Assembly (NCBI GenBank): GCA_963555705.1
Contig: OY743170.1
Span: forward strand, 11,075,096 to 11,139,095
Source: Ligustrum vulgare
Lineage: Eukaryota > Streptophyta > Magnoliopsida > Lamiales > Oleaceae
DNA: 64,000 bases
Direction of reading: 5' to 3'
This document shows, piece after piece, positions 34,661 to 46,050 of this stretch. Numbering within the stretch: the stretch's first letter is position 1; each line of letters begins with the position of its first letter. A program made the position numbers and the translations under genes. The notes under the pieces were generated by a model. That model saw nothing but the letters and a program-made list of their open reading frames with translations, made no database searches and was not told the origin of the DNA.

Positions 34661-35268
34661 AATCGGTTTTTCTACCTTAAATCAAGCAACGTAGCGAAAA
34701 CACAAACACAAATAACTGGACGAAAGAGAACGAGAAATTTACGTTATTCAACTAACTATTGATAACACAAGATAAGAATATTTTTATTGATAAGAAAAAT
34801 AAATTACCCAATGTAATATTTTTTCACCTCACAACTTCTCTACAAAGAAAGAACAGAGAATATGTTTTCTTTCCCCCCCTCCCCCCCCAAAAAAAAACCT
34901 TCACGGCTGCAGAGTTCCATTCTAAATTAAGATGAAATTATGATATATGTACAATCATTTTGTACAATTTAACTTACAACTCATGATATGGGATATTGTG
35001 GTGTGTTGATTTTGAAAATAATGTGATCTGTGAATCAAAAAGATTGTGCCAACAAGAATTATAAGTTAAAAATTATAAGAATGTATTGTACATGTATCAT
35101 AACTCATTAAGATAAGACACTATCTACTCTAGTCTCTCATAAACCACAGATACCAGTCACCTTTTCGTAATTCACTGTTGCTGCTTCACTTTACTTCACG
35201 CACACAGCTAGCTCAAGCTAACCCCCTGTATCAATTTTATAGCTGAACCTCTCCTCTTCAGTCTGCCG
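34661..35268 (-). repeat. 5' LTR of the Ty1/copia relic, carrying a MITE
   Basis: Homologous to 30846-31550 (see there). It lies directly upstream of the primer site and gag on the minus strand. It carries a 172-bp MITE at 34934-35105 that the other LTR lacks. Confidence 0.75.
34934..35105. mobile_element. 172-bp MITE inside an LTR, TSD ATTAAGAT
   Basis: Exact 8-bp duplicate ATTAAGAT at 34926-34933 and 35106-35113. The ends GAAATTATGATATATGTACA and, in complement, GAGTTATGATACATGTACAA form inverted repeats. The partner LTR reads straight through the empty site (ctaaattaagacaagacac). An 8-bp duplication fits the hAT group, but the end sequence is not a standard hAT end. Confidence 0.85.
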
Positions 35269-36151
35269 CACGTGCCTCTCTTTGGGAAATGTTTATTTAT
35301 AATTGTCACAAGTTAATATTTCATTGATCTTTTTTTTTTTTAGAAAGTCAACATTTTTTGCTGATAAAAAAAATAGACCAACGAAATATTATAACGTTGT
35401 CGTTTAAAAACAAACTTTTACCAAATAGAGGCACTACAAGAATTTTATATTCTGCATACAAAAGAAATTTGTAGGAAAATTTTCTTTTTTGTAGATAAAA
35501 ACCTTCCCAAACGAATATATTTTGTAGGGAGATTTGTGTAGCAAACATCGAGGGGATAGACATAAGCAGACAAATTTGGCATCTTTGTTGGCGGATGTCT
35601 AAGCCTACAATCTCTTTTGCTACAAAAATCATTCGTCGTCTAAGACTTTTCCCAACGAAATTACATGAATGCTAATGTTCATTGTACCCGCGAAGTATGT
35701 TTTGCAGGCTAAACTTCGAGCCTACAAATCTTGTAGAGACAAATATTATTCGTTGTCTAATTTTTCCCTCGACACAATTGTTCGTATACTAATGTTAGCT
35801 TGGCCTACGTAACATATTTGTAGGTATAGAGTACGTCTAACATTGTAGGCTAAATCTTGATTTTCCCCACAAATAATTATTTTTGTGGAAAGCACTTTAC
35901 AAGTTGACTTCGTTTCTACAAAATTTTTTGTTTGTTGGGGAAAACTTATTTTTTATTTATATTTAGTATTAATTATTTTTTTCGTATGCAAAATTATAAT
36001 AATATGCAGAAAGAAACTAAACTAAAATTTCTAATATAAACCAATATATTAGTAATCCCAAATATTGTAATAAACTACAAATAAAAACTCATTGTTATTG
36101 AATGTAATTATAAACTTAAAAACAGTTAAGCAAACATAGTAATAAAAATAT

Positions 36152-36403
36152 CTATCCTCGTAAATTAATTAAATATGCTACGTCCTCATCAAAGTTGTGC
36201 TCTTCCTCGAAATTGTTCTCTTCTCCATCAACGTCATCATCTTCCTCAATAGCATCTATTAACAATATGTAAATGGTGGTATAAAAAACCATGAACATTA
36301 TGACATGTGTTGCATATAATGATGTAAAGACTAGTTTGGTATTAAATTGTCGCCCCTTATTTTTAATCTTTCCCTCCATCTTCACTCGAGATGCATCGGC
36401 CAC
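36152..36403 (-). other. acidic open frame inside the CACTA element
   Basis: 83 codons with a hydrophobic middle (about residues 25-50) and a very acidic end (EEDDDVDGEENNFEEEHNF). It might be the end of a CACTA-coded protein or chance. No family recognised. Confidence 0.25.
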
Positions 36404-36586
36404 CTTTCGAACATTTACGCTTTTTAGATCATTGCAAAAGAGAAAACATTGACCTTCTTGTCATACTTTCGGTGCTTGAAGACTTTAGGAGCCATATAAC
36501 TGTCTATTATAGTTGCAAAAGTACATAATTAGCTAAATTGTGAAAACCCCAGCTTTGTATAAACAATTTATAAAGTAGTTGCTTAC

Positions 36587-36711
36587 AGCTTCCAGTTTCA
36601 CCTGTCATTTTGTACACATCATGAGAATTTTGCACCATAATATGCTTTTTGCTCAATCCAAGATCTCCAACTTTCAAATGGTCTGCACTAGAGTTGACAA
36701 GAAGAACATTC
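36587..36711 (-). pseudogene. captured kinase exon (VIK / integrin-linked-kinase type)
   Basis: The minus strand reads NVLLVNSSADHLKVGDLGLS then VQNSHDVYKMTGETGS between an AG acceptor (TTCTTCAG) and a donor (GTAAGC). This is the catalytic-loop end and activation segment of plant VH1-interacting-kinase-like (MAPKKK/ILK family) proteins. The magnesium-binding DFG motif is DLG here. The rest of the kinase domain is not found nearby, so the exon is a fragment carried by the CACTA element. Both splice sites remain, so it could still be spliced into a chimeric transcript. Confidence 0.8.
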
Positions 36712-37217
36712 CTGAAGAAGAAAAATACCATATTCAGTTTGACATCTATTAGGGAAAATAAAGATTTTCCCAAGAGTTCCAAATGTAGAAAGAGGCATCA
36801 AGAAGAGTTACAACCCTAACTTTAGGTTCATAAGGTACACAAAAGAACTCCATGGACTTTAGAAGCTAAACTAAAGTGAACAAGTGTCAAATGTAATATG
36901 AGTGAAGGGAGTTACTGAACAATCTTCAAAAACTAACAAGGATATAGCTTGGAGAGAAGTTGGATGAAAAGAAGATTCAAATGTTTGCATAGACTCACTA
37001 ACCCCATTAACGCTGACCTATTATTAATAGTAGCAGATGATCAAAACATCAAGCATATTATAATTGATAAAAATTAACAATTCCCACCCACTGTCCAGGA
37101 AAGAAGTTATGAAACTTAGAAGATAAATTACAAATTAAACAACTGATGTTACAGAGAACTCCATCCCCTAAAAAATCTTATTGTACCAAAGGATGCAAGA
37201 AAAAGAAAGAGACTTAC

Positions 37218-37292
37218 ATAAGATAGCCAACCATATGACTTTAATAACTCAATAATTTCATGTCTCTTTGCTCCTTCAACATCAGCAAGAGG
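37218..37292 (-). pseudogene. captured ankyrin-repeat exon of the same kinase gene
   Basis: Between the acceptor GATGATAG and donor GTAAGT the minus strand reads PLADVEGAKRHEIIELLKSY then GWLSY. This matches the last ankyrin repeat of the VIK/ILK-type kinases (PLADAEGA...ELLKSYGGLSY). It lies upstream of the kinase exon on the same strand, the same order as in the source gene. The exons that should lie between them are absent. Confidence 0.75.
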
Positions 37293-37619
37293 CTATCATC
37301 ACCAATACAAAGGTCAAATGAATAGAAACTAGAAAAAGACTTCATCACAAATTAAGGTTCACAACATTGAATGGGGAAAAATGAGAAGAGAAGTTGGTGC
37401 ATGATCTTTTAGTTGTACAGCAAGGTCATGGAGAAATGTATGTTTACACATAAAAGTGGCAATAACAAGGAATTTTGTTATTATAATTAGCACATTGACA
37501 TCAAACTTGTAATTAATCCAAATAAAATATTAGATGTCTTCCAGAGGTAAGTATTGCAAAGCTTTGAAGGTAGAAAGCTATCAACATTAGGAACATAAAA
37601 TGAAAATAATAGGAAAGAA

Positions 37620-39156
37620 ACCTTGGTTGCCTCCATCTAAGCTTTCTTAGAGCCATCGCTTCCCTGCGGCAACCAGCAACAACAAATATGGGTTTGCAAA
37701 TTCATAAAATTTTAGGATGTGAAACTAGATGGAGATAAATTAATTACTTTTGTACTTGAAGAACTGAAGCAACTTGATCCTCCATTTGCTCAATTATTTT
37801 AGACCAATTCTTTATTGATTGCTAAGCAACAATTCTGCTCCTCAGCTTCGAACCAACTTTTTTAACCTATCACAATGTTTCAGGAAGTATTGGCAGAAAA
37901 TTCTTCTCTTTTTCCTGTTAAGCTAGAGGTTTATTGTACAATTTCCTCTTTTTTTCTTGATGATACTTTAAAACTGGGAAAATGTATCATTAGGGAATGA
38001 TAAAAAGAACTAAGATCCAGATAATCGGTGATGGACATGGCTCCAGAAGTACGGAAAACTTATGAATTTACAAAAGTTGTCTTTAATAATAGGTTTATAC
38101 TATGTCAGTTTGCTCTGGGTAAGCTTCCATGTTTACACTACACTTTGAGGGTATGATACAATGTCAAAATATAATCAATATGAATAACATGCTCGTTAGA
38201 ATCCAATGCATTCATAATAAGATTGAAAGTGTCTACATTCCACCAATCAATCCAAAACAAAATGTTCATATTGAAAGACACAAATGGACAACCCATGAAA
38301 TCCTCCACATCGTTAAGGAAAAATCACTAACACCAAAAACCTTCCCACTAAGAAAATCAATCATAAACACAAAAAAATTATACACAAGTGTACAAAATAT
38401 ATAATGTAGCAGAAATAAAAAGTTATAATCCAAGTGTCAATAAAAAGCTCTAATCTAAAATTATAAAGAAAACATTGACTTAATTCATTAGAAAATATAC
38501 CTTGCAAGAATCAAATTTTCGGCTTCATCCTGTCTTCCAATCTCTCCTTCACTTAACCATATTCACAATCCATTCCGGTCATATCCTTGTGCATATCTCC
38601 TTATTAACAATCTCGTTAATCCGCAAATAACACCATAAGATTTCTTCAAAATGTAAAGAAAGTAATACGGATTGGAAGGGTTGGCAAGAGACATTTATGT
38701 GTGTAGAAATTAAACAAGTGCTAGGACACATCGAAAATCCAGAAACTCTCTTATGCAGATGCTTGACCGATTATATTTGGTGAAGAAATTGAGATATTCT
38801 CTTTGAAGATGAAAGATAAGGGATAACATACCTACTTCAGATTGATTGATTTCCTCCTCTGATTGCAACGATTGAAGCCCTGAATTTGTCTAAACATTCG
38901 CTACTCCGATTCGCTCAGATAATGTCTTCAATGGTAGTGGACGAGATTAAGTGTGAGGGATTTGTTGGGAGTTAAATTCGTCTTCAACTGTAGAGCGGTA
39001 GGCGGCTTTGGGGTTGGTGGTTTCACAAATTAGATGTATTTGTTGGGGGCTGTCGAGCTTAAGAGGGAAGGAGTTGGGGAAGTTCTCTAGGGCATATTGT
39101 ATGGAGGGAATTTGTGATAAATTTTGAGAGGGAAATTGGGTTTTCGTTTTGGCCAT
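37620..39156 (-). other. other coding-like blocks inside the CACTA element
   Basis: An open frame starts at 39156 with MAKTKTQFPSQNLSQIPSIQ and continues past a stop (38947) as coding-like text down to about 38840 (LQSLQSEEEINQSEVG). A second block near 37830-37760 reads KNWSKIIEQMEDQVASVLQV before a donor-like GTAATT. These may be further captured exons or the 5' end of the element's own gene. I do not recognise them. Confidence 0.3.
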
Positions 39157-39212
39157 TAAATTTTGAATTTTTATTAATTTTTTCTATTATTATTATTAAT
39201 TTTTTTTTTTTT

Positions 39213-39345
39213 TAAGGAACTGAAAAAATGATTTTCTAATTTTTAGCCTACAAATGGGTTTTTTTTTTTTTTTTTGAACTAAAAAAATGATTTTTTAATT
39301 TTTAGCCTACAAATGGGGTTTTTTTTTTTTTTTTTTTTTTTGTCA
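39213..39345. repeat. tandem repeat in the CACTA subterminal region
   Basis: Two to three copies of a T-run followed by 'gaact(g)aaaaaaatgattttttaatttttagcctacaaatggg', about 60 bases each. It duplicates the GCCTACAAA motif. Confidence 0.85.
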
Positions 39346-39800
39346 ACAAAAGATATATCTTATGTCACGAAAAATACTTCTATAAATTAATATTAAATTT
39401 GTAGGGAAAATAAACTTACAGTCTAAATTAAAATTTGCATTCTAAAATTTTGTAGTCGAAACTCTATCCATACAAAAAAATTATTTTTGTGAGAAAAGAA
39501 GAAATTCCGCCTACAAATCTTATTTTATAGGCAAAATTTTGTAGGCTAAGTATACATATATTTGTAGCCAATGTCTTGCTCCTACAAAATCTCATTTTAC
39601 GGGGAAAACCAAGTTTTACATACAAATCTCATTTTGTATGCGCATTATTTATAGGGAAAGCAAGATTTTCTTGTAGTGAGGCAAAATAACGCTCAAAAAA
39701 ATGACCTAATTACAATTTAGGTTAATTTCCTAATTGTATTAGATTCTCTTAATTATTTTCTTTATATTATAGTACCAATAATATTTTATTTTTCTACTTG

Positions 39801-39807
<7 letters not shown>

Positions 39808-39846
<39 letters not shown>
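39808..39846. repeat. (AT)n microsatellite
   Basis: About 20 AT units. Confidence 0.95.
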
Positions 39847-39849
<3 letters not shown>

Positions 39850-39909
39850 AAAATACACATAATCTAATTTGATCAATTTTTCATTTTCTTGTCAAACAAG
39901 AATTATATA

Positions 39910-40119
39910 AAAAAAAAAGGTTGAACCCCAACCTTAGGGGTCCCTACCTGTCCTGCTCTGAGCCTTGATAAAGGATGTAAATCACATGTCATACATCCCA
40001 GAGTGCAGAGTGAGGGCTTACCTTTTAACTTAGTAAGGGTCGAATTCGAATCTCTGACCAAGCGAGGATGATCTTTAAACTACCCTCTATTTTACCGTTG
40101 AGAGATGTGCCATGGGGGC
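39910..40119 (-). mobile_element. tRNA-derived SINE with a 15-bp TSD
   Basis: Exact duplicate AACAAGAATTATATA at 39895-39909 and 40120-40134. Reading the minus strand, the head GCCCCCATGGCACATCTCTC matches that of the 46589-46837 SINE. A B-box-like AGATTCGAATTC follows, and the element ends in a short T-run (A-run on the plus strand). About 210 bp. Confidence 0.85.
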
Positions 40120-40440
40120 AACAAGAATTATATATATTCCATAAACTTTGGTCAAACCAACACCTCAAACAAGAAATCTGTCGTTTATAATATGTCTCAC
40201 AAAATTTGACTGTTATTTTCATCACTAGAAGTATAATAACAGTTACAAAGGGCACGTAATAATAGAATCAAAGATAAGATAAACATAGAGAAGTGTCTAA
40301 AATAATTGGTTTTATTTTCTTTTCCTCCACTAGTTTGGTAAACAGAGAAAATATGCAACTCAAATAATATCGGAGTTGCATTTTGTTTCCTACTTTTTAT
40401 CAATGGACCTTGTTAAAAGATAAAAATATTTGAAAATCTT

Positions 40441-40571
40441 TATCATCGTCCTGTGCGAGAGGTCCGGAGTTCAATTCTCGGAATGCCCCATTCGAGTTTT
40501 GATTTTTCAAAATATAGAGCTGGTGCCATTCCATGAGTCTCTAGTGACTCTTGAATACATTACTGCAACGT
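40441..40571 (+). mobile_element. SINE-like fragment
   Basis: Contains a tRNA-like B box region (GTCCGGAGTTCAATTCTCGG). Its tail 'gagtctctagtgactcttgaatac' is repeated at 41397-41422 as 'gggactctctggtgattcttgaatac'. No duplicated target site was found for either piece. Confidence 0.45.
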
Positions 40572-40599
40572 TCGATATATATAGCTACTAATTTCATTG

Positions 40600-42600
40600 C
40601 TTATTGGTTTATAATTTTGCAAGAATTGGTTGGATTGGAATTGTTGACAAAAGAGAAATTTCCCAAGTCAGGCAAATGAATGGATGAGTACATTAGTAGT
40701 GTTTGATAGGAAAATGTGGAAAAGAAATCAAATTCCATCTTAGTAGGAAAACGAAAACGACCTCCCCCAAAATTTTAATTGGTTTTCATGAAATTGGTTA
40801 ATTATGTGCTTGAAATGATTGTACATTAGAATTCGAATTCGAATTTCATCTTTCAATCAAATACCTAAGTAGGAAAATTTCAATGAAAAATGAATTCCTT
40901 TCCACCAAATTCCAGGATATCAAATGGACATGACTGCACATTTTCAGGCTAAATTACAAACTGCCACTTGATCCTCTACCGATTTCATAATTTTTCTTTT
41001 GTCGATTTTAATAAATATTGCGTGCATGGATGAGAAAATGTCCTATCACTTAATATGAAAACGATAACCCACATATTGAGATTTGAGTTACACTACGAAG
41101 GTTAAAGAAAGAAAGACATTGCTTAAATCACCATCTTTTTTTTTTTTTTTAATCTCGGAGCAAGTTTGGCTAAACTTAAAATATTTACTCATAAGTAAAT
41201 GAGTAAGTTCTAAAATTGTTTACAATGACTTGAGCCTGTAGAATGAAAACACAGCGCAGTATAGATGGCAGAAGTGAAGGGTGTTGAATATGAGTTCATA
41301 GACGAAGATATTGTACACAAAATCAAATCCCCTTTGCTGTTAATTGTTAATAAAGTACAACCCAGTTCACAAGAAATTAAGTTCCTGCCAATTTGTGGGA
41401 CTCTCTGGTGATTCTTGAATACGTTGATGAAACCTGGCGAGAAGGCCTAAAGATCCTTACGAGATTGAGAGCGCTTATGGGCTAAGTTCTTGGATGAAAA
41501 GGGACATTTTTATACTCGATATTCATGTCAAGTGTACAATATTCTAAACAATATTACATGGTCATATAACGGTGATACATGTGCATTCAACTATTAACGA
41601 TGTTTCTATTTCTCTTACGTTTTAGTGTCTGCCTGAAATGCGGAAAGCTTGTTTGAGCATGGGAGAGGATCAAGAGAAGGCCAAGGAAGAATCGAATCAA
41701 CTTTTCAAATTTCATACTTTTGGGCAAGAAATTCTTTGGGGTTGACACTTGACACTATTTCATATCATGTTGGCTTGTAGAATTGTGCAAGAATTGGCAG
41801 GAGTACAAGTGTTGACAAAAGAGAAATTCCGAAGTTAAGTGAATGGATGGATGAATGAGTACCTAAACTGTAACATTATAATGGAAAATCTGCCCCCCAA
41901 AGATAAATTGACTGCACATTTCCAAGCTACCGCACCCCAAATGAAATCTAAAATAACTCCATGTTTTGATCTCCAACTCGGAAGTAATTGTGACATAAAG
42001 GGAATTATGACCATGGCCGGACCTGCCTAGAGGCAGGTGAGGCCATGGTTTCAGGGCCCATATTATTTTTGAGGGTTTTTTTTTTTTAATTAATATTTCA
42101 TCTCAGATCCATAAAATTGGGATTTGTTTGAATATAAAACTTTAAGGTATATGGAATATAATATTTTGTTGGGCGTTTTATATTAGTTAATACTTTTGAA
42201 CTTTTTTATTTTTTTGCAATTTTATGGTGAATTTGTATAGTTTGTTTTATGTGAATATGAATTTAATCTTTATTTTCAGTTTTTTCCTTAAAAAAATTTA
42301 TATCTCGAAGAACTACTGTTTGTTTCAGGTCTACAAAGTCACAGATACGGCTCTGATTATGACTACCCTTTTACAGAATATATTAAGAAACTATATATAT
42401 GCATAATTTGAGTACTCGTTTGTTGTTTTTAGTACCTTTCTATCTATGTTTACCTTTATGCTTGTATAAGAAGTTGATATGCATGCCTCTTTTTTATTTA
42501 GCCCCCATTTGGGCGCGATTATACTTTAGAGAGAATTGATTATTTGCCTTAAAGCGTGGATCCCATATTATGAGCACGAGAAGGCCTTTTAATCGAGAAT
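40600..42600. other. noncoding DNA, no gene recognised
   Basis: A segment near 40695-40930 resembles the 'gtttgata..aaattcca' MITE family. The phrase 'aattggttggattgg..ttgttgacaaaagagaaatttcc' near 40624 recurs near 41791, marking an old duplication about 1.17 kb apart. No supported coding region. Confidence 0.4.
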
Positions 42601-42879
42601 CTTGGACCATGTTTTCTTTGACGTTTTGGGACCGTTTTCAATTTTGAATTTTTCAAAATTTTTAAAACGCGTTCACTTACACATTTTCACAAACGAGTTT
42701 TTTTTTAAAAAAAAAAAAAAATTAATTGTGTATAAAATCCAAAACGAGTATTTATCGTTTTCGATGATTTCTGTACAAATTTATCCAAAACGCGGAGACT
42801 CCCAAAACGCGTTACATGAAGCCAGAAATAACAAAAAAAAGAAAAGGAAAATAAAGAGCTTCTCACTTCCTAGGGCAGC

Positions 42880-42970
42880 GACATCTCCAACCCGCTGCGC
42901 CATCACCGATCACCTCCGCCTTCTTCACCGGTGAAACACCACCGGCCCGTCATCCTCCAGCCACCGACGA
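42880..42970 (+). other. probable 5' untranslated exon of the captured DSS1 copy
   Basis: A GC-richer segment ('cacctccgccttcttcaccgg..ccaccgacgac') ends at a strong donor (GTAAGTG at 42972). The next acceptor that leads to coding text is at 44863, just before the DSS1 exon. The assignment is inferred from this splice arrangement. Confidence 0.4.
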
Positions 42971-44863
42971 CGTAAGTGTACTGATTTGGTTTCATATTTT
43001 CAATTTTCTCGTCTGTATTTACTTCTTTTTCCCGAGCAAATTCAATCCATTTTCAGCTTGAATCACAAGTTTTCGAGTGATGTGATTTCTCGTCTGCATT
43101 ATTTAATTGTTTATTTGTCTCTCTTGTCAATTCCCTTGAAGAATTACATTGCGTAATTAAATAGAGCGGTTGAATGTAATCACTCTCCGTCCTGAGGTGA
43201 TTTTTTTGTTTAAAAATTCAAATTTGATTATTTCTTTATTACTGTTTGATTGATTGTGATTTTCAGTGAATGGAATGTAATTTTATGTTTTTGATGGATA
43301 TATGCATAGATTAGGTTGAGAAACTTGGTTGTGGTTAACGTTTTGATTTGCTAATTGATATATATTTTTTTGAATAGCTAAAAGAATGGCGATTTAATTG
43401 ACTTCGAGTACAAGGGATTCAATTTTAGTTAAGTAGCTGATCATAATGGCCATGTATTTCTTTGCAATTGTAGGGTGGAATCATACTCAATTAGGGAATT
43501 TTGTTAAAAAATTGAGGGTTTTCTTTATCATTGATATAAGACTTCACTTCTTCAGTTCTAGTTTTCTCTGTTGCCTTTTATCTTACAATTTTTAATCTAG
43601 CACGCGTAGTTGAAATGATATCGAGGTTTATAATATGTTTGTGGAGATCAAACTCCACTTGTATTTTCTGAACGGGTATTGAAATCACTTTTTCCTTATG
43701 GGGGTGGGAGGGTGTAATTTTGAGGCTTTGCTTTGTTATGACTTGAGGGTAATGCACTGGTGAATATTTGTTATTCTTCCATGGTTGACATAATGATAAA
43801 AGTTATACAGCTTGCTTGGTGATATGATGTCCAACACCGATAAATGTTTTAAGCCTCAGATTTAACATGAAGGATCCAGGTGCCATAGCCATGCGTCTAA
43901 CAAAGTATCCAGCCTCCTTAACAGAAGCGATCATGTAACATAGCTTCAATTATCCAAATATTTTTTATGTAACATAGCTTCAATTATCCAAATTTTTCAA
44001 GACTGCTATATGAATATCAATTCCCATGTCATATGTAAAGTAACAGAGTTTTGTAGTTTGTCCTGTTTATATTATTCATCTTTACTGAAAGTTTTTCCAT
44101 GAATTAGGTACTTTGACAATTAACTGTGTCTATTTAATTGAGAGATACTTAGGATTCAACTTTAGGAATTTGTACTTGTATTCGGCTGGTTTTCTGGTGT
44201 TTCGACCAATTGTAGTGCTCTAGTGAAAAGCGTGGCTCAGATAACCTGGTGAACATTGAAGAGACACATCACTATGAGACGATGGGTTTGATTATGTCAT
44301 GCTAACATTGGATTATGGTTGAAAAATGATTACTCTGGTTGTTAAGAGGTTTATGGAGTCTTACTTCACTGCCATTTATGCTATTATGGTTGAAAAATGA
44401 TTACTCTGGTTGCTCCTAAATTTGAAACTGGATTTTGATTTAGAAAAAGGCACACAAGAGTTTGAGGGACGTAGAATTGTCCTCAATAGGAAGACATTAG
44501 GTTGGAGTCAGGTTAGGAGGGTGTAAGTAAATTAAACCTCCAAAGATGGATAAAATATTAAAATTTAATGCAAAATTGCAAATGTGCTCTACATTTACTT
44601 GTAGCTAAAAGAAAGTTTCCATGTTATAATTGATTTGCCTCTAAGAGTAACAAAATATGAATAAAATAGAACATAGATTGATATATTGAAATTAAAAATT
44701 ATATTGTAATTAAAAATATCAATCATTTCCAGAGTAACTTGGACTTTATATTACCTAGAATGTATTAATATAATTTTTTGTTTCATGTAACCTTTCTTCA
44801 TTTCTAATTATAGCATCATTTCTCTTGATTGATTTTTTAATTATTCATTTGAAATTGGTACAG

Positions 44864-45020
44864 TGGGATGACTAAGAAGAAGGGAAGGAAGTGACTCCAG
44901 CAATGGGAAGATGATTGGGATGATGATGACGATGTCAATGATTATTTCTCCCTGCAGCTTTGCAGCTTAGGAGAGAACTTGAGAGCAATATCAAGAAGAA
45001 TGAAGGCAAAGTCTACATGA
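44864..45020 (+). pseudogene. DSS1/SEM1 (26S proteasome and BRCA2-partner protein) exon, dead
   Basis: After an acceptor (GGTACAG, ending 44863) the text reads WDD, stop, EEGKEVT, then after a one-base insertion QQWEDDWDDDDVNDYFSLQL, the hallmark acidic motif of DSS1. An exact 8-bp duplication (TGCAGCTT at 44953-44960 and 44961-44968) shifts the frame again before RRELESNIKKNEGKVYMK and a stop. The first coding exon (MDLFEDDDEFEEF part) is absent. DSS1 is a tiny acidic protein of the proteasome lid and of the BRCA2 complex. This copy cannot make it. Confidence 0.85.
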
Positions 45021-45993
45021 AATAGTTGTTTTAAGCAGTTGCTTATTAGATTTTCAATCAACACTTGGGAGTGATGCTATCTTATATGACCTTTTGGTGT
45101 AGAAACTTCTTTAAACTTCATAATGAAATTGACTGGTTTTGAAATGTGAAGTTGGTTGCTATTCAATTCTTTTAATCGTGTACGTCTTAAAAATAAAACA
45201 AAAAACGACCAGTTTAAACTCAGTTTGGTAACACTGTTTGATTTATAAACTGGCTTATTTATAATTTTGAGGTAAAAAGTAGTGGTTGAAATTGTAGAGA
45301 GAAAATGTGTGTGGTTGAAGATCAAGATGCTAACAATTTGATGCTAGTCAAATAGGTTAACGTCACAAGTCAGAGATGAGATAGCTACGCATATGTGAAA
45401 TGAGTATTCTAGGAGACGCGTTTAATTGTATTAAAATAATTTGTCTTTTGAATTAACTTTTTAGAATAATCAGCGAATTGTGCTTATTTTGTCCGTTGAC
45501 AGTGACTCATTGTTGTTACAATCGAACTACTCTTCAATATATGAACTAATATATATTAATTAGTTTAGATTTCAAGTTTTATTTGTTGCTAGAGTAACAA
45601 AATGTTTGTTGAATAGATAACTGACTGATTTATTGATATTAAAATTAAAGTAATTCAACAAATCAATCATTTTTTACATATAAAATATTACAAAATAAGT
45701 ATATCAGAAAATTACAAAGTAAACGCATTTTTCAATTTTCTATTTTTGAAAACAGTTTTCTAAAATAACAAAGAGAACAGGTTTTCAGCAATCCTAAAAC
45801 ATACAACCAAAATTCAAAACTCAAAACAAAATTCAAAACTCAAAACTCAAAATCAAAATACAAAGAGAACGGCCCCTTAATTTTTCCTCAAAAAGTGAGG
45901 GCTTTTTTTTTTTAAACACTTTTGCCCCTTGTATTGATGGGTTGAAATTGAAGCGGCTCCTTGAGAGGGAGGGAGGGTACGTAGGCATGTCTT

Positions 45994-46050
45994 TAAAAAA
46001 AAGGTTGAACGCCAATTTTAGGCGTCCTCATCGCCTCTTAAAAAAAAAAA
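45994..46050 (-). mobile_element. SINE tail fragment
   Basis: 'aaaaaaggttgaacgcca' matches the tail of the other SINEs; GTCTTT occurs on both sides (about 45989 and 46052). Only about 55 bases remain. Confidence 0.45.

Larger units (their letters stand above)
30846..35268 (-). mobile_element. Ty1/copia relic with gag only
   Basis: Two direct repeats (30846-31550 and 34661-35268) flank 3.1 kb. Just inside the right one the minus strand reads TGGTATCACAACTC, resembling the initiator-Met primer site of copia elements. Gag follows. No protease, integrase or RT is found between 33800 and 31560, which is AT-rich and holds a MITE. The relic resembles a large retrotransposon derivative that lost pol. 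Confidence 0.75.
35432..39678. mobile_element. CACTA (En/Spm) transposon with captured gene exons, TSD AGG
   Basis: The left end CACTACAAGAA and the complement of the right end (CACTACAAGAA) are identical for 11 bases. The three bases AGG are duplicated exactly (35429-35431 and 39679-39681). Both subterminal regions are studded with TTTGTAGGC/GCCTACAAA motifs, as CACTA elements use for transposase binding (35460-35940 and 39240-39670). Length 4247 bp. No TNP2-type transposase is recognised, so it is probably non-autonomous. Inside are two exons of an ankyrin-kinase gene and an unidentified 5' coding block. Confidence 0.92.
42604..45875. mobile_element. 3.3-kb TIR element carrying a DSS1/SEM1 gene fragment
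   Basis: The left end GGACCATGTTTTCTTTG and the complement of the right end (GGGCCGTTCTCTTTG) are related, and CTT flanks both (42601-42603 and 45876-45878). About 150 bases at each end resemble the ends of the element at 11267-12049. The interior holds what looks like a 5' untranslated exon, a long intron and the last exon of DSS1. No transposase is seen. Class uncertain; the target duplication is short and could be chance. Confidence 0.55.

Noticed and set aside
36152..36403. CACTA transposase gene
   Set aside because: The frame is short and acidic and shows none of the TNP2 motifs.
40441..40490. tRNA gene
   Set aside because: Only the B-box arm is tRNA-like; there is no acceptor stem or anticodon arm, so a SINE fragment is the better reading.
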